This document shows positions 22,041-33,540 of a stretch of 64,000 nt of DNA, in pieces. The notes below the pieces were generated by a model. It was not told the origin of the DNA, ran no database searches, and was given only the letters and a program-made list of their open reading frames with translations. The stretch's first letter is position 1, and each line of letters begins with the position of its first letter. The position numbers and the translations under genes were made by a program. The DNA lies in assembly GCF_036711975.1 (NCBI RefSeq), contig NC_091976.1, positions 29,574,001 to 29,638,000 of the forward strand, read 5' to 3'. Source of the DNA: Onthophagus taurus (taxonomy: Eukaryota; Arthropoda; Insecta; Coleoptera; Scarabaeidae).

Positions 22041-22254
22041 TTTTCGTGTTATTATTAATTATTACATTGAATTAAATTTTTTTTCTTGTTTATGTGTCCT
22101 TGTTTTTACTGCATATTAGAACTGAGAACAGATGTTTACAATAATGAAGGACGTACGCAATTCTGTAATTCTAAGAAAATGTAAGTGCTTCTGAAAAACT
22201 GTTTCGGGTGCCCAGTTTTAGTTTTCAAGGTCAGTGATTTAAGGCGCTACTTTT

Positions 22255-22710
22255 GGCCACAATGATTAAAATTCTGTATATTCTTCTTTGGAAATTCCCG
22301 GCCACACCATCACAGAACCATCATCGAAACTTTCGAGTTTCATAATTGTATAGTCCACAAATATTTCATTTCAACGTCTTCATATTCGCTCCTGACTATC
22401 GGGTGATAGTAGACAAAACCATTACTCATCCGTAAAAAGGACCTCCATTGCACTACTCATTCCTCTATTGCTCGATCTCCCAATTCATATGTAAGCGCGC
22501 AGATTGAAGACGCGCACGTCGATATCTAAGAAGCAGCCTCGGCCCTTTGGCAGCCTTCTTGCAGCCAGACCAGTTCTAGCAAGTTTTCAGCGAATGGTTC
22601 TCTCACTGACATCAACAACACGCACCATTTGAAGACGATGCTGAGCTTATGCAGCTGTCGTTCTACGATTGCTTAGAACAATAAAACGGTCATCAGCTAC
22701 TATTGTCACA
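22255..22710 (-). pseudogene. Inverted Tc1 transposase fragment
   Basis: The minus strand parallels 21215-21640 of the plus strand: DDRFIVLSNRRTTAA, HRLQMVRVVDVSERTIR, then FTDE, and GSVMVWPGI after frameshifts. The sequence is diverged by perhaps a quarter of positions and joined at 22710 to the 5' UTR, so the region coding the first HTH is deleted. Dead copy. Confidence 0.75.
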
Positions 22711-23083
22711 CATCTTGTTTTCACAGGCGATCGCTTTAAAATGCTGCATCTTCGTTAGTAACAGAGATAATAGAGTAAATAAAAAAAGAAAATGCTCAGA
22801 AAAGATTGGGCTACTGTTTGATTCTAGGTAATACCCTCTGCTGTAGCAGCTGCACCCCACAGGGTATTACAAATTTCGAGAATAAAAGTTTTTCTCATTT
22901 TTCTCACCCCGTATATGCTCAAATTAAAATCTGAACGAAAATTTCTATCGCAGGATTATTACAGAAGAATCAACCTTTCCATCAAAAAAAGAATCATCAA
23001 AATCGAATGCGCGGTTCGCGAGAAAGCTAGCTTTGAAGTTGTGGCAAATTTATAGTGGCCGGTTTTTTTTGCCGGTCAGTTTA

Positions 23084-23215
23084 GTTTTGCACTATCACTA
23101 GAACTAACACAAGACCTAAATCTAGAATCATTCGGGTTTAGCCATCTTGAGAGACGTGGGACTAAATCTGAATGTTTCTAGTTCTCGTTAGTTCTAGTTT
23201 TCTAGATGTTAGTAT
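23084..23215. repeat. CTAGAAC-family palindromic repeat, right part (copy 2)
   Basis: Continuation of the repeat interrupted at 20573; contains GAACTAACACAAGACCTA and TTCTAGTTCTCGTTAGTTC in inverted relation around GGGTTTAGCCATC. Confidence 0.8.
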
Positions 23216-23268
23216 AAATTTAAAAGTTTATTGAAATTGTTTTCATCCATATTCACCAAGCAATATTC

Positions 23269-23966
23269 AAAATGTATAAAGATATAAATAAGTAATACTA
23301 AGGTGATCATTCTTCTTTTTATTGTCTAGACCAGGTTTCGGGACCCTTTTTTTAAGTTTTTGGAATCGTTCGATGGCTGTTCATTATGTTGAATTCGATT
23401 TGGCTTTATGTTTGGGTTGCTATTTCATACTTATCTCCAACTTATTTAATACCTTAGTTTCACATTATGTAATGAAAGTTATTATGACAATTTTTGTAAG
23501 TGTGAGTGGAAGAGGTTTTGAGTTTGGAAGCAGCTCATAGCCTGCACCACTTACACCCCATGCCCCAATATCCCCATATGGTTCACACCTATCTACCTAA
23601 ATCCCCATTTTCGAGTATTTGCAGTTTTCCTTTGCAATATTTATTTTAATACGTTAAACACTTAGTTTCGTTTTCGGATTTTGGTTTTCGTTTTACTATT
23701 TGCGCTTAAATATGCTTGATAACCATTAATAATCTTTTGAATTCAAATCTGTTCCTGTCGAAACCTGTTTTACTGACTTTATAACCTTAAAATGCGTTCA
23801 ACGTGTTCTGAACTGAAATTTTTTAATATGTTTGTACTGTTATATTAACTTTGACGTAAGTTTAATTAAGATCGTTTAAATTCGGGCAGTGTCCCGAAAC
23901 CTGGTCTAGACAATAAAAAGAAGAATGATCGCCTTAGTATTACTTATTTATATCTTTATACATTTT
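23269..23966. mobile_element. MITE-like element with ~77-bp inverted repeats
   Basis: 23269-23345 and 23890-23966 are nearly perfect reverse complements (both contain GTCTAGACCAGGTTTCGGG and its complement). The core of about 540 bp has no coding capacity. The direct repeat TAAAAGTTTA lies at 23221-23230 and 23967-23976, but the left copy is about 48 bp outside the inverted repeat, so the exact boundary is open. Confidence 0.7.
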
Positions 23967-23987
23967 TAAAAGTTTATGTCTTTTATT

Positions 23988-24121
23988 TTATATAGAATTT
24001 AAGTCTATACTTGATCTGCTTTGCCTGAAACCGTACTGATCTTTATACAGCATGTCCTTCTCGTCGATTTCAGTTTCCAATCGTGTCCTTATTAGCAATT
24101 CCAGCAGCTTTCCCATCGTAT
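23988..24121 (-). pseudogene. R1-like LINE RT fragment
   Basis: The minus strand encodes MGKLLELLIRTRLE and YKDQYGFRQSRSSIDL, the RT block that contains GFRxxRS. It resembles the 6.3-kb copy. Its 5' side runs straight into GGGTTGGGTTG (24122-24136) and then the CTAGAAC repeat. Confidence 0.75.
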
Positions 24122-24136
24122 CCTCCAGACAACCCA

Positions 24137-24190
24137 ACCCAACTAACACTAAACCTAGAACTAGAAACTTTCGGGTTAAGCCGTGCGTTT
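24137..24190. repeat. CTAGAAC-family repeat fragment (copy 3)
   Basis: AACACTAAACCTAGAACTAG followed by TTCGGGTTAAGCCGTGCG; a half-copy of the palindromic family next to a TTGGG tract. Confidence 0.7.
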
Positions 24191-24317
24191 TTTGAAAAAA
24201 TCTTTGACGTTTCGAATCAAATGTTGAAACCTTCTTCAGAAACAAGTTCGAAGTGACGAATTCGGTTAAAATTTTACAATAAATACATGAAAATGTTAAT
24301 TAATAACTAATTAGTGT

Positions 24318-25060
24318 CTAATTGTCAACTGAGTTGTTTTTGTCAAATCTGGGTGGAGAAGGCTTCGTTGAGTATTCCCATGTCGATGAATCTCTATCGC
24401 CTCTCTCGTCAATCTGTGGAAGTAATATCCGTTGCACTTTGGTTTTGTCGAACTCTATGCTGTGTCCTCCTTTGTGGCAATGCTCTGCGACTGCAGTGTA
24501 TATCCACAGGGATATTTTGGGTGTTAAACCCCAGGAGGTCTCAACGGCTCTTCTGCACAAAGCGAACGCAATGCGCGCCTTATTTATCTTAACTTCGATG
24601 AGCGGTCTCCAAGTCAGCGTTTTATCCAGGGTTAACCCCCTGATACTTAACTTCATTGGCAAAGCGCAAGGGAACTTTGCAAAGCTAGGGCGCTCTAACG
24701 GTACCCAGCCTTCTTTTCCTTTTGAAGAGGACCATCTCTTTTTTTTTTTCGGGTTACCGACAGAGAATTGTCTCGACACCAGTGTTCGATTATTCTCAGT
24801 CCAGTCTGCATTCGGTCACGTGGGACGTTTTCGAACTTCCCGTGAACCAAAACGGCTAGATCGCCTGCATAAGCGCAGGCATTAAATGAAAGAGCTGAGA
24901 GTTGTCTTACAAGGTTGTCCAGGGTGAGATTCCACAGCAGGGGTGATAGAATCCCACCTTGTGGGCATCCTCGTTCAACGATCGCTCTTATTTTATAGTT
25001 GTTATTATTATTGTTATTAGCATCAATTACACTATGGACGGCCTTTTTTGAGAGCATATT
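24318..25060 (-). pseudogene. Jockey-superfamily LINE RT remnant
   Basis: The minus strand 25057-24695 encodes RGCPQGGILSPLLWNLTLDN and ACAYAGDLAVLVHGKF, an RT palm in which the catalytic YADD is changed to YAGD. 24680-24318 continues with LTLDKTLTWRPLIEVKINKA and SWGLTPKISLWIYTAV, the typical post-RT region. Frameshifted and inactive. Confidence 0.8.
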
Positions 25061-25079
25061 TAGAATCCAGACCGCTAGT

Positions 25080-25560
25080 GCAGGCTGGACTCCTTTGTCT
25101 CTAAGGACTTTGGTTGTCTCTGGTCCGTGGAAGAAACGGGTGGTTATACTTCTATTACCAAAGAAAAAGAATCCAGTTGGTTACGGGAACTTGCGTCCGA
25201 TCAGTATTTTGCCAACTATGTCTAAGATCTTAGAAAAATCAATTAATCCCTTATATTGAACAGAACAGCTTGTTACCAGTTCAGCAATCTGGTTTTGCAG
25301 ATCATAGTTGCACTGCAGCTATGCTAAAACTCTTGGTGGTACTTTTGAACTTCTCTAAGGCAATCGACATTACTTTGTCGCATACTGAGGTTATTAGGAC
25401 TGGGTCGATGTGTTATGGCACTAATAGATAACTATTTAACAGGTAGAACACAAAAGATTGGGTTCGTCTTGGGGTCGCTTCTTTTTGCACTCTATACTTC
25501 TAGATTCGCTACCTGGATGACCTCTTCCATCATTAATATAGTCATGATGTGGAGCTAAGT
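25080..25560 (+). pseudogene. LINE RT N-terminal remnant, opposite orientation
   Basis: The plus strand encodes VVILLLPKKKNPVGYGNLRP then ISILPTMSKILEKSI, with further RT-like pieces (QSGFADHSCTAAMLKLL) broken by stops and frameshifts. It is a different LINE fragment from the adjacent minus-strand one. Confidence 0.7.
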
Positions 25561-27040
25561 TTAAATAGGGATTTACAAATTATCAAAAAAATTGCCACCA
25601 ATTAAAGGTTAACCGTGATAAATCTATGTGGATATGCTTTGGAAGTCCTGTGCTGAGTGCTTGGGTTAATGTTAATGCTAATCTTAAATTCTACTGCCAA
25701 ATATGATTTTGGGAAGATAACAGCATAACAGAGCAAGCGTTGCAACTGTATTTACCCTATTCCAGCACTTATTTCTGCAAAGAGCTTTTTACAGTTGTAA
25801 CAATAAAATTGAATCCATCTCATTGATTGATTTGTTCGTTCTTAAGGCACGTGTGTGAAATCAAAATTTTATTCTTTTGAAAGCAAGTGTCAAATTATTT
25901 TCCAACATACGTTAGTCGCTAATTGTTGCAGTTTTAGTAAGCAAACTGAGATGCTTTTAATGTTGTGAGAGTCTGTAGGCAATGCTAAAGCAGCGACGAG
26001 ATGATATCGCAAAGAATTTCCTAACCGCAGGCAACTTGATAAAAAACATTTCTAAAAGTATGTAAATAACTGGAATTTGTTAGTTTGTACCCAAACTAGA
26101 AAAGTCCTACTAGTACTGCTGATATAAGAAAACATTTTGGAATGTCTTTGAATTTCGGACATATGTTGGAATGTGTAAAAAAATTTTTTTGATAAAATTC
26201 TTAAAAATAGATTCATTACGGAATTAAAATTGAAATATTTGAATTTAAATACGCAGGTGTCCTACTGTCATGGTTCGATAAAATCTATTTTGCATTCAAG
26301 GTAAATTCAAGTCATTTCAAAGTCACCTTTAACTTAAACTTTTAATTTTCATCTCCACATTTTGAAGACGACGAGTTCATCATTCAGAATTCATCGCCTT
26401 ACCCCGAGGCGATGAACAAGTTCTAATAAGTAATAATACGTCTTGTTTCAGATTACTCCTTAACTAGCATATTTAGCATTATCGATTTATAAATTACCTA
26501 TCTTCAAGTTTCTCAGAATAATTTATTTATCTTGACTTTTATCAAAGTCAAGATAATAAACAAAATATAAAGGTCTTTTTTTATGTTGAGTTTACTCATT
26601 TTTTCTAACTCTCTAATAACTACTAATCTTACTGCATAAAATAATAGATGTTGATAACATTAATGCATTTCATAGATATTTCAGGAAATTAATGAAAATG
26701 TTGCGAGATAGTGGGCACAAAAAGGAAGAGGTACTCTGGTACCAGAAATATGTATTGCAATGTAGCTACCAATGTTTAGCAAATTATACCAAGATAAGTA
26801 ACGATATTAAAACAATATGAAAGATGATTCAGGAGTGGATCTGTTCATCTCTTGTGTGTCCAGAAAGAGATTTTTGTTTCTGTGGTGTCTTCATTTTTAT
26901 GTGAGAGATCGGACTGAAAGAAGAAAGATTGATAAATAGGCACCTCTCCGAGAAGATGTTTCAAGATTACAGGAAAATTTGCAAAAATGTAACACGATTG
27001 ATGAAAAATTAGAAGCGTTTCGCCAATACATAAACTATAG
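25561..27040. other. AT-rich intronic DNA without recognisable genes
   Basis: No supported ORF. A perfect 13-bp hairpin stem with a 4-nt loop lies at 26527-26556 (TTATCTTGACTTT / AAAGTCAAGATAA). The rest shows nothing specific. Confidence 0.5.
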
Positions 27041-28745
27041 CTACTATAAATACATCAAAATGGTGAAAATCGAAAAATGTAGGTCTCTCCCTTCTGTAAC
27101 TTCTAAGAAAATTGGGATATTTTAACGTTCTATATCTTAAAAGATAACTTAAATGATGAAGATTTAAAAATGATATGGTATTTTACCCAAATTACCGAGA
27201 TCTTTAATATCTACTTTTCCAAATAGGACATAATGGTCGAAATCGAAAAATATAGGTCTCTTCCTTCTGTAACTTCTAAAAAAATCGGGATATTTTAACG
27301 TTCTATATCTTAAAAGATAGCTTAAATGATGAAGATTTAAAAGCGATATGCTGTTTTACTTGAATTATTTAGATTTTTTATGATCAGCTACTATAAATAC
27401 ATCAAAATGGTCAAAATCGAAAAATGTAGGTCTCTCCCTTCTGTAACTTCTAAAAAAATTGAGATATTTTAACGTTCTATATCTTAAAAGATAGCTTAAA
27501 TGATGAAGATTTAAAAGTGATATGCTGTTTTACTTGAATTATTTAGATTTTTTATGATCAGCTACTATAAATACATCAAAATGGTAAAAATCCAAAAATG
27601 TAGGTCTCTCCCTTCTGTAACTTCCAAAAAAATTGAGATATTTTAACGTTCTATATCTTAAAAGATAGCTTAAATGATGAAGATTTAAAAATGATATGGT
27701 ATTTTACCCAAATTACCAAGATCTTTAATCTCTACTTTTCCAAATAGGACATAATGGTCGAAATCGAAAAATATAGGTCTCTTCCTTCTGTAACTTCTAA
27801 AAAAATCGGGATATTTTAACGTTCTATATCTAAAAGATAGCTTAAATGATGAAGATTTAAAAGCGATATGCTGTTTTACTTGAATTACTTAGATTTTTTA
27901 TGATCAGCTACTATAAATACATCAAAATGGTAAAAATCGAAAAATGTAGGCCTCTCCCTTCTGTAACTTCTAAGAAAATTGGGATATTTTAACGTTCTAT
28001 ATCTTAAAAGATAGCTTAAATGATGAAGATTTAGAAATGACATGGTATTTTACCCAAATTACCAAGATTTTTAATATCTACTTATTCCAAATAGGACAAA
28101 AATGGTCGAAACCGAAAAATATAGGTCTCTTCCTTCTGTAACTTCTAAAAAAATCGGGATATTTTAACGTTCTATATCTTAAAAGATAGCTTAAATGATG
28201 AAGATTTAAAAGTGATATGCTGTTTTACTTGAATTACTTAGATTTCTTATGATCAGCTACTATAAATACATCAAAATGGTAAAAATCGAAAAATGTAGGT
28301 CTCTCCCTTCTGTAACTTCTAAAAAAAATTGAGATATTTTAACGTTCTATATCTTAAAAGATAGCTTAAATGATGAAGATTTAAAAATGATATGGTATTT
28401 TACTCAAATTACCAAGATCTGTAATATCTACTTTTCCAAATAGGACATAATAGTCGAAACCGAAAAATATAGGTCTCTTCCTTCTGTAACTTCTAAAAAA
28501 ATCGGGATATTTTAACGTTCTATATCTTAAAAGATAGCTTAAATGATGAAGATTTAAAAATAATATGCTGTTTTACTTGAATTCTTAGATTTTTTATGAT
28601 CAGCTACTATAAATACATCAAAATGGTCAAAATCGAAAAATGTAGGTCTCTCCCTTCTGTAACTTCTAAAAAAATTGAGATATTTTAACGTTCTATATCT
28701 TAAAAGATAGCTTAAAAGATGAAGATTTAAAAATGATATGGTATT
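27041..28745. repeat. Satellite array, 174-bp monomer with two alternating types
   Basis: Ten monomers are marked by the TAGGTCTCTcCCTTCTG block at about 27081, 27253, 27427, 27602, 27775, 27949, 28123, 28298, 28471 and 28645 (steps 172-175 bp). Type A (GTAGGTCTCTCCCTTC) and type B (ATAGGTCTCTTCCTTC) occur in the order A B A A B A B A B A, i.e. a dimeric higher-order unit of ~348 bp with one irregular A-A step. Each monomer has a short hairpin, TATCTT-AA-AAGATA. Confidence 0.95.
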
Positions 28746-30934
28746 TACGATAGGTAGAGTAGTTCGTTTAGGTTCCACTACGCTTAGTGATACACAAAAA
28801 CAATAGTCCAACAAAAAATGTCCAAAAGCAGTGGTTGAATTGGTTGATTACATAGATACATACACACACATAGTAGTCATACACAGTAGATGTCAAGACT
28901 GTTCGTTAAGACTTATTTGTACTGGTAGATTGATACATTTCTCATCAGCTGTTGTAAATAGACTCTAGATTTCAGTTCCGGCAAAACCGAAAAATTTGGC
29001 AAAATAACCAAGAATTTTTTTGTTACTAAACAGAATGCAACATTCAGTATAAGTCTAGATAATGACGTTTAGCTAACATAATGACAATTTCCTCGCACGC
29101 GAAACAATGTAGCACACGAAATTGAGGAGAAATGATGAATAATTTTTTATGTGATTTATAATTTTTAACGATTATTTTATATACATGACGGTGAAATCAT
29201 GATTTCAGATAAAATCATGTTAATCGCCGTTATCTTGTCGCCTGCTTATCTCTTTTTAACGTTATATTTATATACTTTTTGGTACAATCTTTTTATCCAT
29301 TCATCGTAATACATTAAAACTTTTTTGTTTATTATGTAAAAACCCCGTGCATACAAAATTTATTTCAATCAATATAGAATGTTCTCATTGACACACCCAC
29401 GCAAACTCGCTCTTTGTACGATCACAAAATACTACGCCCGGAATTATTCCCACGTGTAATCTCGTGGTGCGGGTTTCGTATATGAAAGGGGCTAGGCCAG
29501 TTTTGTTGTACCTGTTATTGTTGTATTTCGAATGCACTTTTATCCTTTAATTTCCTCGTTTAATTTGTGCAGGTTCAAAACTAACGACGCTTATGCTTTT
29601 AAATGTGCTTTTTACGTCAACAATAACGCGGCTATTAAATTACGTTGAGGTTTATGGATTTTTTGTGTTATTGGTAACTTTTGTTTGTCGTTGAAACAGG
29701 TTTTCTAATGTTTGGTCTAAAATTAAAACAATTTATTCATCGAATTGTATAAATTTCAATATTTGGTTTTCAACATAGTTTTTGATTTATTGCGATTTTC
29801 GCATGTAAATAAATATTTATATTGTAAATGTTCTGTGTTGAATATAAATAAGGAATTTTTAATATTGTCGGCGTTTATTTATTGCAATTTAAATCATAAA
29901 ATCGAAATCGGACGTTGCGTAACTAAACGATAAGAAGATGTATTGTTTTCACTCATCCGTGAAACTGTTTTATTATAGTAAACAAACAGCGTCATTACGC
30001 GGATTTAATTGAATTAAATTAATAAATTTGAGAAATGTTATCATTAATTTCAAAACGCACCACGTGCACCGTACACATTTATAAATGACTCGAAACCGAG
30101 TTAACGCTTAGTAATGAGCAAACAAATTTTGCTTTAAAATCTCGAGTGCAAAATGCAAAGTTTCCAAACGAATCTGTTATTGTCTAAACGGCGTGCATTT
30201 ATAATTAGGGTTGTATTCGTATTTCGTTGTAGGTACGAGGGATAAATATTAGAGCCACCCTATCGATTCGGCAAACACAAGCCCGTAAATGAAAATTATC
30301 GTTAACCGGAGGCGCGCAGGAGACCTCGGCTATTACGAAAGAGATATTCGCAAATATTTGTCCAAGGTCTCTTCTCTCTCTCTCTCCACATACATACACG
30401 TATCACGAGACGGACGGTACTTTGCTGTCGGTGCACTCGTATTGAGCAACTTGCATTCTCTTCGATGGGATAGCAAACAGAGTATGAGATAAAAATGAAC
30501 CTGTTCACTTTGTATGTGGCTTTTTAAATGATAGTGTTTACTTGCAATGTTTAGGTTTGATAAAAAAAATATAGGTCGAAATGGATCCAAGTTTGTTACT
30601 AAACATTTTTATTTAATTATCGCATTAAAAGTAACCTAGTTTTCAAATGTACCTCGTAACACACATAACTTGTGTAGCTTCTAAAACGATGATACCTAAA
30701 ATGTGCGAATATTGGAAAAACTTTCATAGAATTTCGCATAATGTTTCAGGTTTTGCTCGGATCGAGTTTTTAGTATTAACAATGGAGTTATGGACTAACT
30801 CCAAATTCTTCAAAGTGATGAAAAATCTTGGAAGGAATGGATCAAATTGATAATTTAAGATATGCAACAAAGAAGATTTAAAAAAGGTGTTAATCGAAGA
30901 ATGGCAGAAAATTACGCTGCAGCTAAACACTACT
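28746..30934. other. Unique intronic DNA
   Basis: No gene recognised. 29340-30500 is of more balanced composition than the flanking repeats and may be conserved intronic sequence. A (CT)n microsatellite lies at about 30370-30388. Short ORFs here lack protein-like features. Confidence 0.5.
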
Positions 30935-31419
30935 TAGGGTAGAGAAATGGATGGCCACATTTAGTACTCTTCAAAATAGTGTATCTTAGCTCTTGTTGCA
31001 TATAGGCACCTTCCATTTTATTTGCGTATCGAGTATTTTAAAACACAAAAAATAATTTTCAAAAGTAAATCAATTTTTCCATTTATGGCCGCCAAAACCG
31101 CCATAGACTACGCTAGATCGCGCCTCCCTAGTAGCTGCTATAAGAGTGTGTGTTGCCAAGATAGGTAGGCAACCCGTAGTCCAAAGAGGGGCAGAAAAGC
31201 GAATGTAGCATTCAAGGTAGTGCATATCTCCTTTACTACAAATTGCGGTATTATTTTAGAGCAAACCCCAGGCTTATATAGAAACAAACGGAAAACAATA
31301 AATTTCGCAATTTTTAAGTCGTATTGGACTATTCAGTGTTGACCAAAGACTTTGTCTTTAGAAATTTTACTCATCTCGTATATGATTTCGCTTATATCGG
31401 AATTTACGTGGAAGAGTGG

Positions 31420-31679
31420 CAAGGTTTATAGAACATAAGGTTACCTCATTCCCTATGCCTCTGTAGTATCGATTATTACCCCGCATATTGACGTCACTGG
31501 TTCGATACAGTCAAAATAAAAGATAGCCTATACGTGCCTATACTGTGGTACAGTCTATATAAAATATTTAAACCTCGCATCGTGTTGTGTTGTTCATAGA
31601 ACCAGCTACGTCACTGACCCACCTTGCCTCTCAGAGGAGGAGAATCGGTATTGGGTAACCTTATGTTCTATAGACCTTG
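31420..31679. mobile_element. 260-bp hAT-like MITE, copy 1
   Basis: Ends are inverted: CAAGGTTTATAGAACATAAG ... CTTATGTTCTATAGACCTTG. Flanked by the direct repeat GAAGAGTGG (31411-31419 and 31680-31688), i.e. 8-9 bp. It is the reverse complement of the copy at 37414-37672, with only a few differences over the whole length. No coding capacity. Confidence 0.92.
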
Positions 31680-31839
31680 GAAGAGTGGTAATAGTAAAAA
31701 CACAATTCATTTTGACAATTTATATTTATTGTTTTGTATACAAACTCCTTAAAATAAGAAAAATCATAACTGTGCAAAACAAAACGTATAAAAATGAAAT
31801 TTAGAACCGCACTCAGATGCTGTAGTGCAATTTGGTAAC

Positions 31840-33190
31840 CTACTGGTTTTTAAACAACGTTAGTTTGTTATATATTTGCCTTATCCTGACATTAATTTCA
31901 TCTACATCTTTGTTTTGATTATGTATGCGAAGCGTGAATATCAGGATGATTATTTGATTGTACATAAAACCTAAAAATATTTTCAGCGGTACCACAAATG
32001 CTTACGACATCATTTGAAGCAGTTAATAATCCTCTCCGATTTTTTCTGTTCAAAAGATATGAGTTCCTTTTTACCGCAAATAAAGCATCTGCACAAATAG
32101 CACATTTGATTGACTTGGCTATTTTTCTAGACACAAAACCAGATATGTACTCAGTAACATTGATTAAATATGGAGACAAATTTCCAAAATACGGAACTTG
32201 TTCGCTTCCTTCGTCTGTTGCGGTTTCAGAAAAAGCGTTCAAAAGATCATCGACATGGTCTTTTTGATTGCCACTACTTACTGTCAAAATAGAAGTATTG
32301 TCCACGCACATGCACGCAATTTGCAGAAGTGGGTGCTTCAATTTCAGTTTTCAATCAAAGTCTCTTGTCTTCGAAATTGTTATTGAATCCACCTCTTGAT
32401 TTGATAGCCGAAAAAAAAACATCTCTGATGTGATCTTGGCTTACTTTGTACGTTAAGAAGTAGTCCATGAGGTTTAGTTTGACCAAATCTTCGAATAAGT
32501 TTTGTACGCTTAGGATAGAAAAAGTGGATTCCTAGGCTTGATCATGCCTAGGAATCCAGTTTTTCTACGAGTGGTTAGGATACAATCTCCGTTATCAGTC
32601 TTAAGTGTAGCTAAGTAGTGTATGGAATTTAAAAAAAAAATTGAGAAGGAAGCTTCATTATCGAAAGACAATGGCTTTCTCCAAGCAGCATTCGAAAAGA
32701 TATTTCTGGAATTGAGCGCATCAAACACATTATTAATTTTTCTGCAAAAATTTTATGAGTCAATAAAAGTCGGTAAATGAAGATCTGTATTGTAGAAATC
32801 TAAAGCATCTGCAACACTTGTGCTCAAAACTTGTACAACCAAATGTATGTGCCTTTTTGTCAATTTGTTAGCAGCATGTAGGCCTTCAGTCTGTTGCAAA
32901 GTAACAAGCTTATTAAAGAAATCCCACACCAATTGGCAAGAGTATTTCTGACAAGTTTCACCATGTTACAAGGGTCTAGTATTATATGGACATGTTCATT
33001 GTTCACAGGATATTAAAACCAGGGTTGTGCATCAGGATATCTTAAATTTGCTCCCAATTTTGATGCAACAGCAAAATTTGTTGCAGTTCCGTCAAATGTC
33101 ATAGAGTTTTCTGCCCCTCCATGCTGTTTGGGTTGCATATCATCTTGACAACAGCTTGCACTCACCACGCGTAGTCTAGAGGAGTAAGTC
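31840..33190 (-). pseudogene. P element / THAP9-like transposase remnant
   Basis: Reading the minus strand: DFYNTDLHLPTF and LTKRHIHLVVQVLSTSVADA (about 32900-32760), FDALNSRNIFSNAAWRKPLS and TRRKTGFLGMI (32728-32540), then EYISGFVSRKIAKSIKCAIC (32341-31919), ending near LTLFKNQ with a stop at 31840-31842. The motif order matches the GTP-binding/RNase-H-like and C-terminal parts of P-type transposases. The THAP N-terminus was not found, and several frameshifts make it nonfunctional. Confidence 0.8.
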
Positions 33191-33540
33191 TATGAAAACC
33201 GCTGTTATGGCCATAAAAGTTTCCACTTATGGCCACCATAATTTGTTTGCGTAGAAATCAACCGCAATAAAGTAGTATTTTTAGATTTTATTAGGTACAT
33301 ACATACAACAAAAGTTAAGGATATGAATAGATTTATTCTATTAAGCTGGCTGTAACTCCATACATATCAATTGTTTCTTGATTTTCTTGCTCAATATCGT
33401 CTACATCATCTAAGCTGTTCCCGCTTTCATTCCACTCTTCTTCCTCTTCTTCTTCTAAACAGTTCCTTTTGTCTTATTTGCCTTCTGCTCTTCTTCTACT
33501 TTATTTTTCTGCATTACCCTTTTCTTCTTCCTCTCCATTT

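Larger units (their letters stand above)
20746..22911 (+). mobile_element. Tc1/mariner-like element, inverted composite
   Basis: Starts CAGGGTGCAAGAATG and ends with the inverted CACCCCG, flanked by TA. The left part contains a plus-strand transposase; the right part contains a diverged, internally deleted transposase fragment in the opposite orientation, followed by an inverted copy of the left 5' UTR (22720-22911). It therefore looks like two related copies joined tail to tail, sharing the terminal regions. Confidence 0.8.
20576..23081. mobile_element. Foldback-type outer element with TA flanks
   Basis: Begins AACTGACCGGC and ends GCCGGTCAGTT, flanked by TA on both sides (20574-20575, 23082-23083). 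The two outer arms (20576-20745 and 22912-23081) are each 170 bp and are near-perfect reverse complements. If the internal Tc1 element is removed with one TA, the arms meet in the uninterrupted palindrome AATTTGAGCATATATGCTC, so the host element was a ~338-bp hairpin MITE. It is inserted in the CTAGAAC palindromic repeat. Confidence 0.8.

Noticed and set aside
24314..24885. Plus-strand ORFs of up to 187 aa
   Set aside because: Antisense of a recognisable minus-strand LINE RT (WNLTLDN, AYAGD); no independent support.
27041..28745. Possible CRISPR-like array
   Set aside because: Repeats are contiguous 174-bp satellite monomers without unique spacers, in an animal genome.
30205..30590. Overlapping short ORFs on both strands around a CT microsatellite
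   Set aside because: Low complexity and several competing frames; no motif.
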